Under the pieces are notes generated by a model. The model made no database searches. It had not been told where the DNA came from and was given only the letters and a program-made list of their open reading frames with translations. From Spirosoma sp. (GTDB lineage Bacteria; Bacteroidota; Bacteroidia; Cytophagales; Spirosomataceae), in contig NZ_JAPLET010000025.1 of NCBI RefSeq assembly GCF_026391055.1, forward strand, positions 248,001-312,000: 64,000 nucleotides of DNA, given 5' to 3'. The position numbers and the translations under genes are program-made. This document shows, one piece after another, positions 46,997-55,886 of the stretch (positions are counted from its first letter, which is position 1; the number at the start of each line of letters is the position of its first letter).

Positions 46997-47500
46997 ATGA
47001 AAACCTATACGGCTTATTTCGTTCTTGTTGCTCTGCTTCTATTCGGCTCCTGCGATAAAAAAGACTCATTGCTGGTTACAGACAAGACGGCTACCCATGC
47101 TGTCGATTCGCTGATTATGTCGATTGGTAGCGGCACTGTATTGGGCAACATTAATGCCACTGAATTTCGGCATGAGCTTGCAATCAAAAAGGACACATTG
47201 ACCTACCAAGTTCTGGATAGAGATAAACAACTCGTAAAACGATGCGTAAATCCTGAAAGCTCAACCGATTGGCTTAAGATTTTAGCCTCCGTCGACTTTG
47301 AAGCGTTCAAAAAAATACCCACCAATTATTGTACTGGCTGTCCGGCATTGGGTGATATTGGCTATGAATGGATCGAAATCAAGCGAGGTACAGAAAGTCA
47401 TACAATCCAGTTTGGAACAGGCTCCGACGTAAAAGAAATCACTGATCTACTAATCCTTGTGCGTACTAAACGGGCCGAAGCGGCTAAATTTTGCCCATAG
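46997..47500 (+). CDS. Lipoprotein of unknown function
   Basis: 167 residues with a lipoprotein signal (MKTYTAYFVLVALLLFGSCDKKD, Cys19). Further cysteines occur in VKRCVNPESS, NYCTGCPALGD and the C-terminal KFCP, which could form disulfides. No known domain. It faces the hydrogenase operon tail to tail, with a shared terminator in between, and diverges from the NHL gene. Confidence 0.7.
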   Translation: MKTYTAYFVLVALLLFGSCDKKDSLLVTDKTATHAVDSLIMSIGSGTVLGNINATEFRHELAIKKDTLTYQVLDRDKQLVKRCVNPESSTDWLKILASVDFEAFKKIPTNYCTGCPALGDIGYEWIEIKRGTESHTIQFGTGSDVKEITDLLILVRTKRAEAAKFCP

Positions 47501-47505
47501 TGCCG

Positions 47506-47560
47506 ATTCTGTATTGAGTTAGTCGATCCCCATATTAGGGTCAACCACTCAATATAGAAT
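47506..47560. terminator. Bidirectional terminator between the lipoprotein gene and hypE
   Basis: Arms 47506-47519 and 47547-47560 pair over 14 bp with one G-U pair around a 27-nt loop. It sits between two convergent stops, the usual place for a shared terminator. Confidence 0.65.
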
Positions 47561-48612
47561 TAACAAATCCTCGGCAACTGCTCGCCCACCAGCATATTCA
47601 CCACCCGGCGACCGCCGATGCGGCTCGTTAACACGACCTGGCCGGGATGATCAGCCACGACTTCACCAATGATGGCAGCCGACTGCCCGTAATCCAATGT
47701 TCGTAATTTCCGGACAAAGGCATCCGCTACTTCGGGGTCCACAATCGCCAGAAAAACGCCTTCGTTGGCTACATAAAGTGGGTCAAGGCCCAGCAGTTCG
47801 CAGGCTCCGGCTACTTCATCAAGCACCGGAATGGCGGCCTGCTTCAGGTCGATTCCCAGGCGGGTTGTACCCACGTTCCGGTCACGGGCAATTTCGTTCA
47901 GAACGGTAGCCACTCCCCCACGGGTAGGGTCGCGCAGGAGATGCACAGCGGGGCCGAACTCGTCCAGCAGGGCCAGCACGGCATGATTCAGCGGGGCGGT
48001 ATCGCTGGTCAGGGTGGTTTCGAACTCAAGTCCTTCCCGCACCGACATAATGGCCATGCCGTGGGTAGCGATGTGGCCACTGACAACTACTTTATCCCCC
48101 GCCCTGACATTTTTTATGCTGATATCAGCCTTCGGGTGCAGTTCGCCAATACCGGAGGTGTTAATAAAAATCTTGTCGCCTTTCCCGCGTTCGACCACTT
48201 TGGTATCGCCCGTTACGATTTGAACACCGGCCCGTTCAGACGCTCCTTTTATACTGACCAGGATATCCCAGAACTCGGCCATTGGCAGGCCTTCTTCCAG
48301 AATAAATCCGAGTGACAGGTATTTGGGAACAGCCCCGCACATAGCCAGATCGTTGACGGTACCGTTAACGGCCAGTTCGCCAATGTTGCCACCGGGGAAA
48401 AATACGGGCGATATGACATAGCTGTCAGTCGTGAAAGCCACGCGCCCTGTCAGGTTCAGCAAAGCACCGTCGTGGTGTGTATCGAGCAATGGGTTGCTGA
48501 GCAGATCGAAAACACCCGCTTCGAGCAATTTATTGGTCAGAATGCCCCCGCTACCGTGCCCGAGCGTAATGATGTCGAAGTCCAGTTTCGGCATTGGACA
48601 GTGAAGTTGCAT
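47560..48612 (-). CDS. hypE: Hydrogenase maturation protein HypE
   Basis: 350 residues; a start at 48594 (MPKLDFDIITLGHGSGG) is also possible. The AIRS/PurM-like domains show GHGSGG, DTHHDGALL, FTTDSYVISPVFFPGGNIGELAVNGTVNDLAMCGA and GDTKVVERGKGD. The protein ends PRIC, and this terminal Cys carries the thiocyanate formed from carbamoyl donated by HypF. HypE then supplies the CN ligands of the NiFe site. It is the last gene of the operon. Confidence 0.97.
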   Translation of the reverse strand: MQLHCPMPKLDFDIITLGHGSGGILTNKLLEAGVFDLLSNPLLDTHHDGALLNLTGRVAFTTDSYVISPVFFPGGNIGELAVNGTVNDLAMCGAVPKYLSLGFILEEGLPMAEFWDILVSIKGASERAGVQIVTGDTKVVERGKGDKIFINTSGIGELHPKADISIKNVRAGDKVVVSGHIATHGMAIMSVREGLEFETTLTSDTAPLNHAVLALLDEFGPAVHLLRDPTRGGVATVLNEIARDRNVGTTRLGIDLKQAAIPVLDEVAGACELLGLDPLYVANEGVFLAIVDPEVADAFVRKLRTLDYGQSAAIIGEVVADHPGQVVLTSRIGGRRVVNMLVGEQLPRIC

Positions 48613-48636
48613 AGAGATTTAATAATTACATGAGCG

Positions 48637-48706
48637 AATGACTGAATGAGTGAATTTCTAATGCATCTACCATTCGTTAAAACAGCAGCCCCGTCATTCA
48701 GTCATT
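48637..48706 (-). repeat. Inverted repeat in the hypD-hypE junction
   Basis: Perfect 13-bp arms at 48637-48649 and 48694-48706, built from AATGACTGAATGA. A second overlapping pair (TGAGTGAATT, 48647-48656, with its complement at 48711-48720) is also present. The element takes in the hypD stop. Similar sequences occur at the hupL-hupD and hupS-hupL junctions. Confidence 0.65.
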
Positions 48707-49798
48707 TACTAATTCACTCATTGAAAAGTGATAATAAGCTGCGCAAGCGCCCTCCGACGATACCATCGGCGCGCCTAGCGGACGCTCGGGGGTGCAGGCG
48801 CGTCCGAACTGACTGCACTCATTCGGTTTTTTGATGCCTTTCAGCACCAGACCGGCGATGCAATCGGGACATTCGGGCGCTTTGGCGATGGAGACCGAAA
48901 ACTTACGATCGGCGTCGAAAGCGGCCAGTTCGAGACGTACCGCCCAGCCGCTTCCAGGAATAGTTCCGATACCCCGCCACTCACGGTCGACCGTCTCGAA
49001 CACCTGTTCGATGATGCGCCGGGCTTCGGGGTTTCCTTCGGGACGTACCACCCGGGCGTACTGGTTTTCGAGTCGGTATTCGCCCCGCTCCAGTTGCCGC
49101 ACTACCATCAGAATTCCCTGCAACAGATCGACCGGCTCGAAGCCGGTTACAACCATCGGCATTTTATACCGCTCCACGAGTGGGCCGTAGGCGTCAATGC
49201 CCATAATGGCACATACGTGGCCCGCAGCCAGAAACCCCTGAATATGGGTATCATCGTCCTGAATGACAGCTTCCATTGCCGGGGGCACCAGTACATGCGA
49301 CGCCAGAATCGAAAAGTTTGTCAGCCCCAGTTTCTGCGCCTGTACTACCGCCAGGGCATTGGCCGGAGCCGTTGTTTCGAAACCTACCGCAAAAAAGACC
49401 ACTTCTCGGTCGGGATTTTCGCGCGCCAGCCGAACGGCCTCCAACGGTGAGTACAGAATCCGAACATCGGCCCCGCCCGCTTTCGCGTCGAGCAGGCTCT
49501 TCGTAGAGCCCGGCACCCGAATCATATCGCCAAATGAGCACAGAATAACGGCTTTATCCTCGGCCAGATAGACCGCTTTGTCGATCAGGTTGACGGGTGT
49601 CACGCAGACCGGACAACCCGGCCCATGTACCATCGTAACAAACTCAGGCAGCAGGTTCAGGATGCCGTTTTTGACCAGGCCATGTGTTTGCCCGCCACAC
49701 ACTTCCATGATCGTCCAGGGACGGGTGGCCGTTCGGTGCAGTTCCTGAATATACTGCTCTACCAGTTCGGGGTCGCGGTATTCGGTGAGGTGTTTCAT
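48698..49798 (-). CDS. hypD: Hydrogenase maturation protein HypD
   Basis: 366 residues. The signature cysteines are present: MEVCGGQTHG, MVHGPGCPVCVTP, and the C-terminal Fe-S ligands in ECSQFGRACTPE and GACAAYYHF. HypD holds a [4Fe-4S] cluster and, with HypC, is the scaffold where the Fe(CN)2CO unit is built. The start overlaps the hypC stop by 4 nt. Confidence 0.97.
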   Translation of the reverse strand: MKHLTEYRDPELVEQYIQELHRTATRPWTIMEVCGGQTHGLVKNGILNLLPEFVTMVHGPGCPVCVTPVNLIDKAVYLAEDKAVILCSFGDMIRVPGSTKSLLDAKAGGADVRILYSPLEAVRLARENPDREVVFFAVGFETTAPANALAVVQAQKLGLTNFSILASHVLVPPAMEAVIQDDDTHIQGFLAAGHVCAIMGIDAYGPLVERYKMPMVVTGFEPVDLLQGILMVVRQLERGEYRLENQYARVVRPEGNPEARRIIEQVFETVDREWRGIGTIPGSGWAVRLELAAFDADRKFSVSIAKAPECPDCIAGLVLKGIKKPNECSQFGRACTPERPLGAPMVSSEGACAAYYHFSMSELVND

Positions 49799-50070
49799 AG
49801 GGCGTGACGATCAATTTGGCTGCTTTCTGTTAATTCATCCAGTTCACCGATCTCGCGGAGGTAGGCAAACGTTTTTTCGGCCTCTTCTTCATCTACGATA
49901 CTGATGGCGACCCCCACGTGAACCAGCACGTAATCGCCTTCTTTGGCCAGCGGAACCATATCCAGACTGGCTTCTTTTACGATACCACCAAAGGCCACGC
50001 GGGCCATACGAACGAGGCCGTCGTACTGGTACTCAATGGATTTTATTTTACCGGGAATGGCTAAGCACAT
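49795..50070 (-). CDS. hypC: Hydrogenase maturation chaperone HypC
   Basis: 91 residues. It starts MCLAIPGKI with the essential Cys2, and has the conserved GDYVLVHVGVAI with His51. HypC shuttles the Fe(CN)2CO unit from HypD to the HupL precursor. It overlaps hypF by 23 nt and hypD by 4 nt, so the three genes are coupled. Confidence 0.97.
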   Translation of the reverse strand: MCLAIPGKIKSIEYQYDGLVRMARVAFGGIVKEASLDMVPLAKEGDYVLVHVGVAISIVDEEEAEKTFAYLREIGELDELTESSQIDRHAL

Positions 50071-52402
50071 GAGCAGTTGCGGTTTTGACGTGTACTGTGT
50101 TTGTTGTGGTCAATGAATAATGAGCGATCTGCCCGAACGAGATGCACTCGTCGTTGGGCGAAAGTTGTTGATGAAAATAGAGTTGATGTGCTGGTTCGAG
50201 TTCGTGCCGCAACCAGTCGACCAGCAACCCATTTTGAAAAACGCCCCCACTGAAGGCCAGTTGCCGACTACCCGTTTGTTGGGCTACGGCCGCTACGGCC
50301 TGCACCAGTGTATAATGAAAGGTAGCGGCAATCTGATCGACGGGCAGACCCGCCTGAAGATCGTTTACTACGCCCTCTACAATAATCTGCGTTGGAATCC
50401 GGGTCGTCAATAGAGTTTCGGGCAGGTAACTTTGCGCGATTGTGAAGCCATTTGTCCGAACATATCGAGCAGCACAGTTTTCTAGTAGTAAGGCGGCTTC
50501 ACCTTCGTAACTGACTTTATCGGCAAGGCCTAGCAGCGCGGCCACCGCATCGAAGAGCCGCCCAGCGCTACTGGTCTTTAGTCGGTTCTTACCTGCGGTC
50601 TGTGCCAATTCAGGTAATTTCGAATACAGATTCCACTCTTTTTCGGTGAATTTTGGCCGTAACAGCTCATCGGCACCAGGTACGTAAACGGCCAGCGACA
50701 GCGCCGAAAGCCGGGGTTCGCGAGGCATTTTGTCGCCCAGAAGTGCGTCGAAATAATCGAAGTGCCCTACCCGGTCAAACTCACCGTTTTCGAATATAAT
50801 AAACTCTCCACCCCAGATCTGCCCATCTGTCCCATAGCCGGTTCCGTCCCAGATGAAGCCCAATACCGGCTCTGCCTGCTCCATCAGTTTGTTTTCGGCG
50901 AGCACGGCTGCCAGATGCGCTTCGTGGTGTTGAATGGCTACGAACGGAACGCCCCAGACTGTGGCTAGTTCGTGGGCTAACTGGGTAGAAAAATAGCCTT
51001 CGTGCTGGTCGGCCAGAACGGCGTCGGGTGTGGCGTCGAAAAGCGACAGAAAATGATCGAGTGTGGCCCGAAAATTTGTCTGCGTATCGTAACTCTCCAG
51101 ATCGCCCAGATACTGACTAACATACGTGTTTCCCCGCAACTGCCAGGCAAATGTACTTTTGATTGATGCCCCGAGGGCAAGCACGTTGGCATTCGGATGC
51201 GTGAAGCCAACAGGCATGACCGTTGGTGCCAACCCGCGCGACCGGCGCAGCACAATGGGTTGACGAAAGACTAACGATAAGCGCACCACCGAATCGTCCT
51301 GCGGCACCACGATGTCGCGGTTGTGCGTTAGGATCAGGTCGGCCACAGCTGGCAGTTGATCCAAAGCCTGTTCGTTAGTGTAGCAAATGGGCGAACCGCT
51401 GCTATTCCCGCTCGTGGCAACAAGCGGTTTACCGAACGCATTGGCCAGCAACGCCAGCAACGGTGCATACGGCAACATGACGCCTAGCTGGTCTAAGCCG
51501 GGGGCTAGTTGGTCAACTGCCAGCCCCGAGAGTGTAGTAGCTCGTTTATTGAGAAGTACGATGGGCGCTGTCGGACTCATCAGTAAAGCCAGCTCGTCGT
51601 CAGCCAACTCGCAATCCTGCCGTAGCTGGTTTACGTTTGGAAATAAGACGGCCAGCGGTTTTGTTGGCCGGTGCTTGCGTTCGCGGAGTTGATGGATGGC
51701 GTCGGCATTGGTCGCATCGCATAGCAGCAGAAAGCCGCCGATTCCTTTTACAGCCACAATACAACCTCCCCGCAGACTGGAAGTCAGTGTGCAGAGCAGT
51801 GCAGCCTGGCTCGCTTTCAGCTGACGACCTGATGCATCATAAACGCAGATCTCAACCGGGCATTTGGGGCAGGAGTTCGTCTGCGCGTAGAAACGGCGGT
51901 TGGATGGATCGTGGTATTCCCGTTCGCAGTCGGCGCACATACCGAACGGTGCCATCGTCGTCGCGGGTCGGTCGTAGGGGAGTTGGCGAAGAATCGAGTA
52001 ACGCGGGCCACAGTGCGTACAGGTCGTGAATACATACCCCAAACGCCGATTGGCCGGGTCGTTCATCTCCGCCCGGCAGGCATCGCAAAGTGCCAGATCA
52101 GGCGTTAACAACAGCGATGCCGGACCCGCAGCCTGACTTTCTACGATGGCAAAATCATCGAAGTCAATTGGCTTAACTTCGGTTATTTCTACCGATTGAA
52201 TCCGGGCCAGTGCGGGCGCTTCGGCCCGAACGCGACGGGTAAATACCGGCGCCGTTTCTAAATCCGTATTGATATAAATATGCACTCCATCAGCCCCATT
52301 GCTTACAGTGCCTTTCAAATTCATCGACCGCGCCAATTGCCAGACGAATGGCCGAAAGCCCACGCCCTGCACTTGCCCGGTAAGATGAAGATGGAATGTC
52401 AT
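50048..52402 (-). CDS. hypF: Carbamoyltransferase HypF
   Basis: 784 residues with the full domain order. An acylphosphatase domain (LTGQVQGVGFRPFVWQLA) comes first, then two zinc-finger motifs (CDACRAEM with CTHCG; CADCEREY with CPKC). A YrdC-like domain (GGFLLLCDATNADAI, KRKHRPTKPLAVLFP region) and a Kae1-like domain (HHEAHLAAVLAE, DGTGYGTDG, FSGGVFQNGLL) follow. It makes the carbamoyl group from carbamoyl phosphate and passes it to HypE for cyanide formation. Confidence 0.97.
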   Translation of the reverse strand: MTFHLHLTGQVQGVGFRPFVWQLARSMNLKGTVSNGADGVHIYINTDLETAPVFTRRVRAEAPALARIQSVEITEVKPIDFDDFAIVESQAAGPASLLLTPDLALCDACRAEMNDPANRRLGYVFTTCTHCGPRYSILRQLPYDRPATTMAPFGMCADCEREYHDPSNRRFYAQTNSCPKCPVEICVYDASGRQLKASQAALLCTLTSSLRGGCIVAVKGIGGFLLLCDATNADAIHQLRERKHRPTKPLAVLFPNVNQLRQDCELADDELALLMSPTAPIVLLNKRATTLSGLAVDQLAPGLDQLGVMLPYAPLLALLANAFGKPLVATSGNSSGSPICYTNEQALDQLPAVADLILTHNRDIVVPQDDSVVRLSLVFRQPIVLRRSRGLAPTVMPVGFTHPNANVLALGASIKSTFAWQLRGNTYVSQYLGDLESYDTQTNFRATLDHFLSLFDATPDAVLADQHEGYFSTQLAHELATVWGVPFVAIQHHEAHLAAVLAENKLMEQAEPVLGFIWDGTGYGTDGQIWGGEFIIFENGEFDRVGHFDYFDALLGDKMPREPRLSALSLAVYVPGADELLRPKFTEKEWNLYSKLPELAQTAGKNRLKTSSAGRLFDAVAALLGLADKVSYEGEAALLLENCAARYVRTNGFTIAQSYLPETLLTTRIPTQIIVEGVVNDLQAGLPVDQIAATFHYTLVQAVAAVAQQTGSRQLAFSGGVFQNGLLVDWLRHELEPAHQLYFHQQLSPNDECISFGQIAHYSLTTTNTVHVKTATAHVLSHSR

Positions 52403-52410
52403 AAGATTTT

Positions 52411-53121
52411 TTACATAACACTAACACCTTTTTTCTGCTCAACTTTGGCCAGCAGCCAGTTGCACCAGTCGTCGAGGCCTTCGCCGGTGGTGCTCGAAAT
52501 GGTTAGTACCTCGATGTCGGGGTTCACATCGCGGGCATCCTGAATTACGTTTTCGACCTTGAAGGGTACGTAAGGCAGTAGATCGGCTTTCGAGACGACC
52601 ATTAGTTCGCTGGTCAGGAACATACGCGGGTACTTTTTGGGCTTGTCGTCGCCTTCGGTCGAGGCCAGCAGCGTGACGCGAAGGTCTTCGCCCAGATCGA
52701 AAGCCGCCGGACAAACGAGGTTACCTACGTTTTCGATAAACAGCAGATCAACCCCCGTGAGGTCGATATGGTCGAGCGCCTGATAAATCATCTGCGCTTC
52801 GATGTGGCACATGCCACCCGTTACGATTTGCAGGGCGTTGATGCCTACATCGCGCATCCGGATAGCGTCGCGTTCAGTTTCGGGATCACCCACCAGAACG
52901 GCCATATTCAATCGCCCCCGGAGTCGCTTGCCGGTTTCCTGCATGAGCGTGGTCTTGCCACTTCCCGGCGATGAGCAAACGTTGATCACCAGTACATCGG
53001 GCAGACGGTCGCGGATGGCTTTTGCAACAAAGTCATTGACTTTGAGCAGATTCAACGTTGTATTTTCGCATTGTACGGCTCCCACAGAAGCCTGATTGGA
53101 TTTCGGTCTGGCAGTTGTCAT
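52411..53121 (-). CDS. hypB: Nickel-insertion GTPase HypB
   Basis: 236 residues. Walker A is SSPGSGKTTL; the metal-site region is GGMCHIEAQMI, and the G-domain parts IENVGNLVCPAAFDLGE and VSKADLLPY follow. There is no N-terminal histidine-rich stretch, so nickel storage is unlikely. It works with HypA to insert nickel into the hydrogenase large subunit. It lies between hypA and hypF. Confidence 0.96.
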   Translation of the reverse strand: MTTARPKSNQASVGAVQCENTTLNLLKVNDFVAKAIRDRLPDVLVINVCSSPGSGKTTLMQETGKRLRGRLNMAVLVGDPETERDAIRMRDVGINALQIVTGGMCHIEAQMIYQALDHIDLTGVDLLFIENVGNLVCPAAFDLGEDLRVTLLASTEGDDKPKKYPRMFLTSELMVVSKADLLPYVPFKVENVIQDARDVNPDIEVLTISSTTGEGLDDWCNWLLAKVEQKKGVSVM

Positions 53122-53142
53122 AGGTTGTAGTTATTGTCACGC

Positions 53143-53484
53143 TCAATCATCGAACTCTACTTTGCTGATTAACAGCTCCTCACCCTGGACGACGTTTCGG
53201 CTAGGTTTACCGCAGGAGCACACAAACTTATATTGCTGTACTTCGGTCGTCTTGTCACACACATCGCAATGAATCAGAATCGGCAATACTTCGACGTGCA
53301 GACTCGTTTGCTGATAACGGGGCTCATCTTCCAAAACGGCCGCAAACGCATTCTGCATTAATATGGGTTGCACGTTCGAGAGTAGCCCGGCCTTCAGATA
53401 AATTCCCCGTATCCGACTCATATCGGCCGGAAACTCATCTTCCAGCGTCCTGAAAATGTTGCGGACCAGTGAAATCTCGTGCAT
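53143..53484 (-). CDS. hypA: Nickel metallochaperone HypA
   Basis: 113 residues. The nickel-binding start MHEISL with His2 is intact. The zinc region reads HCDVCDKTTEVQQYKFVCSCGKPS: the first CxxC is normal, but the second pair is CxC (CSC) instead of the usual CxxC. HypA delivers nickel to the large subunit with HypB. The odd zinc motif is described as a finding. Confidence 0.93.
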   Translation of the reverse strand: MHEISLVRNIFRTLEDEFPADMSRIRGIYLKAGLLSNVQPILMQNAFAAVLEDEPRYQQTSLHVEVLPILIHCDVCDKTTEVQQYKFVCSCGKPSRNVVQGEELLISKVEFDD

Positions 53485-53518
53485 GCTGGTGATTGAGTTA
53501 TTGGTTATGGTACAAGAG

Positions 53519-55015
53519 CTAACTAATCACCAACTCGTCCAGTCGCAGCAGGTGCTGTTCGGCGTCGTTGATGAGGGCTTCGTCGGTAACCAGAAATGGC
53601 ACTTCACTCGCCTTTTTAACCATGTCGTTGTAGAGCGCGCGCTGGTTTTCGGGATCATCCTCACCCACATACCAGCCCGCTTCCAGGTAGTTGAGGATGG
53701 TTAATGCCCGTTCGTAGGGATAGGCCTCGGCGGTGCGAACCCGCAGGGCGTCGCGGTAATAACCAATGGCTTTGGCATAATTGTCGGACTTGGCGGCCTG
53801 CGGGTATTTTGTAAGGGCGTTGGCGTAATGGTTGCAGATGGTGGCGTATTCGTACGGAAACTCCTCCCGCGTAAAATAAGCCAGCGCCTGTTGAAACGAA
53901 CTCGACGACACAGCCGCCCAAATACTTTTCTTCTTGACCTCGTCCGGAATCTCGGCAAAAATCACCCCAAGGTGATGCTGAATCTCGGCGAAAACGGCAG
54001 GGGCATTTTGCTGGGTAAACACCTTAAGCGCTTCCTGATAGGCTTCCATAGCCGGGCGGTAAAACTGCGGATTACCGCTCTGCGCCCAGGTGTACAGCAA
54101 GACGCCTTTGCGGTACAAGGCATTGGCCAGCAGTTCGGTCACCTCTTCACTCCGGAAGATGGTTACCGCCCGACTGATATAGCCAAGTGCTTCGGCAAAG
54201 CTATTCGTGAAGTTGGCCACCTGAGCCGCATCGACCAGCAACAACCCCACCTGAATGGTGCGCTGCTGAGTTTCATAGTACTGCAATACCTGCCAGAGGG
54301 CTGTTTTGGTTTGTTCGAGCAGGGCGGCATCGTAGGGAACGACTAGTTGCTGCAACCAAACGGCGTACTGAATCGCCAGCAGTTCATGTCTGGCGGCATC
54401 GCTTAGCTCAGGAACAGCAGCCTGCGCCAACACCTCATTGGCGGCTGTCAGTTGCCCGGTGTCGAGCAGTAGGGTAGCGTAGTGTTTTGTTGTATAGGCC
54501 CGGTATTCCGCATCGGGGACGTGTCTCAGGGCTGTTTGATACGCTTCCGATACATCATCGTCGGTATCTGTTTCGACGTTACCGTAATGGAGCGCGACCG
54601 CCCGGTTATGCCAGCGTCGATAGGTTTCGAACGTGCCAACTCCATTAACCGGCCGCGCCGGTACACTCACTAATACACCCGCTTGTAAACGGTTGGTCAG
54701 ATCGACAGCGTCGGCCAGTGAACGATCGTACCGCCCGTGTTCATACGCTTTCTCCCAATTACCTAAGTGCATAAACAGCACTGCCAGTAGGTTTTCGGGC
54801 GAGAAGACCAACGGGCGGGGCAACAGAACGGGCGGAAGCGACTCACTCCAGTCGAGCGGCAGTTGAATGGTTTCTTCAGCAACGATTATCGCACCAGGAT
54901 CGGCCGCCGTATCGGTGATCGGTGTAACCTGCACCAGTTCATCGAGTCTGAATTCGGATTCGATTACTTGGGTAACAGAACGTATAGTGTCGGTTCGAAT
55001 AGTTAGATAAAGCAT
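53519..55015 (-). CDS. TPR-like helical-repeat protein in the hydrogenase operon
   Basis: 498 residues without a signal. The middle and C-terminal parts have TPR-type helix pairs (YTTKHYATLLLDTGQLTAANEVLAQAA, YISRAVTIFRSEEVTELLANALYRKGVLLYTWAQ, IGYYRDALRVRTAEAYPYERALTILNYLEAGWY). It is likely a protein-binding scaffold or assembly factor for the hydrogenase. From memory, TPR proteins also occur in some actinobacterial group 2a operons. It lies between the 103-aa gene and hypA. Confidence 0.82.
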   Translation of the reverse strand: MLYLTIRTDTIRSVTQVIESEFRLDELVQVTPITDTAADPGAIIVAEETIQLPLDWSESLPPVLLPRPLVFSPENLLAVLFMHLGNWEKAYEHGRYDRSLADAVDLTNRLQAGVLVSVPARPVNGVGTFETYRRWHNRAVALHYGNVETDTDDDVSEAYQTALRHVPDAEYRAYTTKHYATLLLDTGQLTAANEVLAQAAVPELSDAARHELLAIQYAVWLQQLVVPYDAALLEQTKTALWQVLQYYETQQRTIQVGLLLVDAAQVANFTNSFAEALGYISRAVTIFRSEEVTELLANALYRKGVLLYTWAQSGNPQFYRPAMEAYQEALKVFTQQNAPAVFAEIQHHLGVIFAEIPDEVKKKSIWAAVSSSSFQQALAYFTREEFPYEYATICNHYANALTKYPQAAKSDNYAKAIGYYRDALRVRTAEAYPYERALTILNYLEAGWYVGEDDPENQRALYNDMVKKASEVPFLVTDEALINDAEQHLLRLDELVIS

Positions 55016-55024
55016 AAGGAAGGA

Positions 55025-55336
55025 TTAAAGCGTAACGCTCAAAATTCCGGTCGTTTTCAAGTCGTAGGGTAAGTCGCGATCCGAGTCGTCGAGGTCGTTG
55101 TCGATCAACAGCTCGCGGATGTTCACCGACTTATCGCCCAGCAGATTCCGGTCTTTCAAAAGTAGCCAGCTGGTTTTGTGCATTTTCTCGAAAAACGCTT
55201 TCGACTTTCCCGCAACCAGCAGCGTTTGCCGGTCGGGATAATACACGACACTTACCTGCGGATCATCGCCAAAAGCCTCTTTGGCCACTGATGCCCCGAT
55301 GAGTAAATAGCTATTTTTCAGGCAAACGGCACTCAT
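55025..55336 (-). CDS. Small hydrogenase-operon protein of unknown function
   Basis: 103 residues (MSAVCLKNSYLLIGASVAKEAFGDDPQVSVVYYPDRQTLLVAGKSKAFFEKMHK...). No known domain, no signal. It overlaps the hupD stop by 4 nt (ATGA) and precedes the TPR gene by 9 nt, so it belongs to the operon and is probably an assembly or maturation helper. Confidence 0.7.
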   Translation of the reverse strand: MSAVCLKNSYLLIGASVAKEAFGDDPQVSVVYYPDRQTLLVAGKSKAFFEKMHKTSWLLLKDRNLLGDKSVNIRELLIDNDLDDSDRDLPYDLKTTGILSVTL

Positions 55337-55809
55337 ACAGCTTGCAGGAGATCGTCGCGCAGTAAAGCTACGACACGGTCACCGGCGGCTTTGACGGCCT
55401 TGGACAGGCTGACTTCCAGCTTCGTATTGTCGACCGCAATGAGGTAGACCTGTACATCGTCGGGGTAGTCGTTAAGCAGAATCTTGCGGGCGTAAGAAAG
55501 CGCCTGATTCCACTTCAGACTATGCAGAAATACCATCGGATCGTCCTCTATGCCAGCTTCAACTTCGTGGGCGGGTAGTTTGTAAAGCGTACCGGGCTCT
55601 TCGCCCGTATTGACCACCGCATCGACAATCAGAATCCGCTCATGCCCCCGCAACTGAAATAGAACCTCGAAAGCCGATGTCCCCATATCAAACAAGCCAA
55701 CATCGGGCTGCTCACCAAGCGATTCCCGGAGTTGATCGATCACGTAACAACCCACACCGTCGTCAGAACGAACAGGATTGCCGAAACCCATTATGGCAGT
55801 TTTTTTCAT
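55333..55809 (-). CDS. hupD: Hydrogenase maturation endopeptidase
   Basis: 158 residues of the HybD/HupD family. The start MKKTAIMGFGNPVRSDDGVG carries the Ni-binding acidic residue as Asp17, where Glu is usual. Asp63 (ILIVDAV) and His96 (VFLHSLKW) are the other expected nickel ligands. It removes the C-terminal tail of HupL after nickel insertion. A long hairpin precedes it in the operon. Confidence 0.94.
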   Translation of the reverse strand: MKKTAIMGFGNPVRSDDGVGCYVIDQLRESLGEQPDVGLFDMGTSAFEVLFQLRGHERILIVDAVVNTGEEPGTLYKLPAHEVEAGIEDDPMVFLHSLKWNQALSYARKILLNDYPDDVQVYLIAVDNTKLEVSLSKAVKAAGDRVVALLRDDLLQAV

Positions 55810-55819
55810 GAGAATGAGT

Positions 55820-55886
55820 GAATGAGTGAATGTAGAATGAGTGAATGGTTTCCATACCTATTCACTCATTCTACATTCACTCATTC
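55820..55886 (-). repeat. Perfect 27-bp inverted repeat between hupL and hupD
   Basis: Arms 55820-55846 and 55860-55886 are perfectly complementary around a 13-nt loop. Each arm is built from two copies of a GAATGAGTGAAT-like unit. The element includes the hupL stop and ends 11 nt before the hupD start codon. It should form a very stable RNA hairpin that could protect the hupSL message or reduce read-through. Confidence 0.8.
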
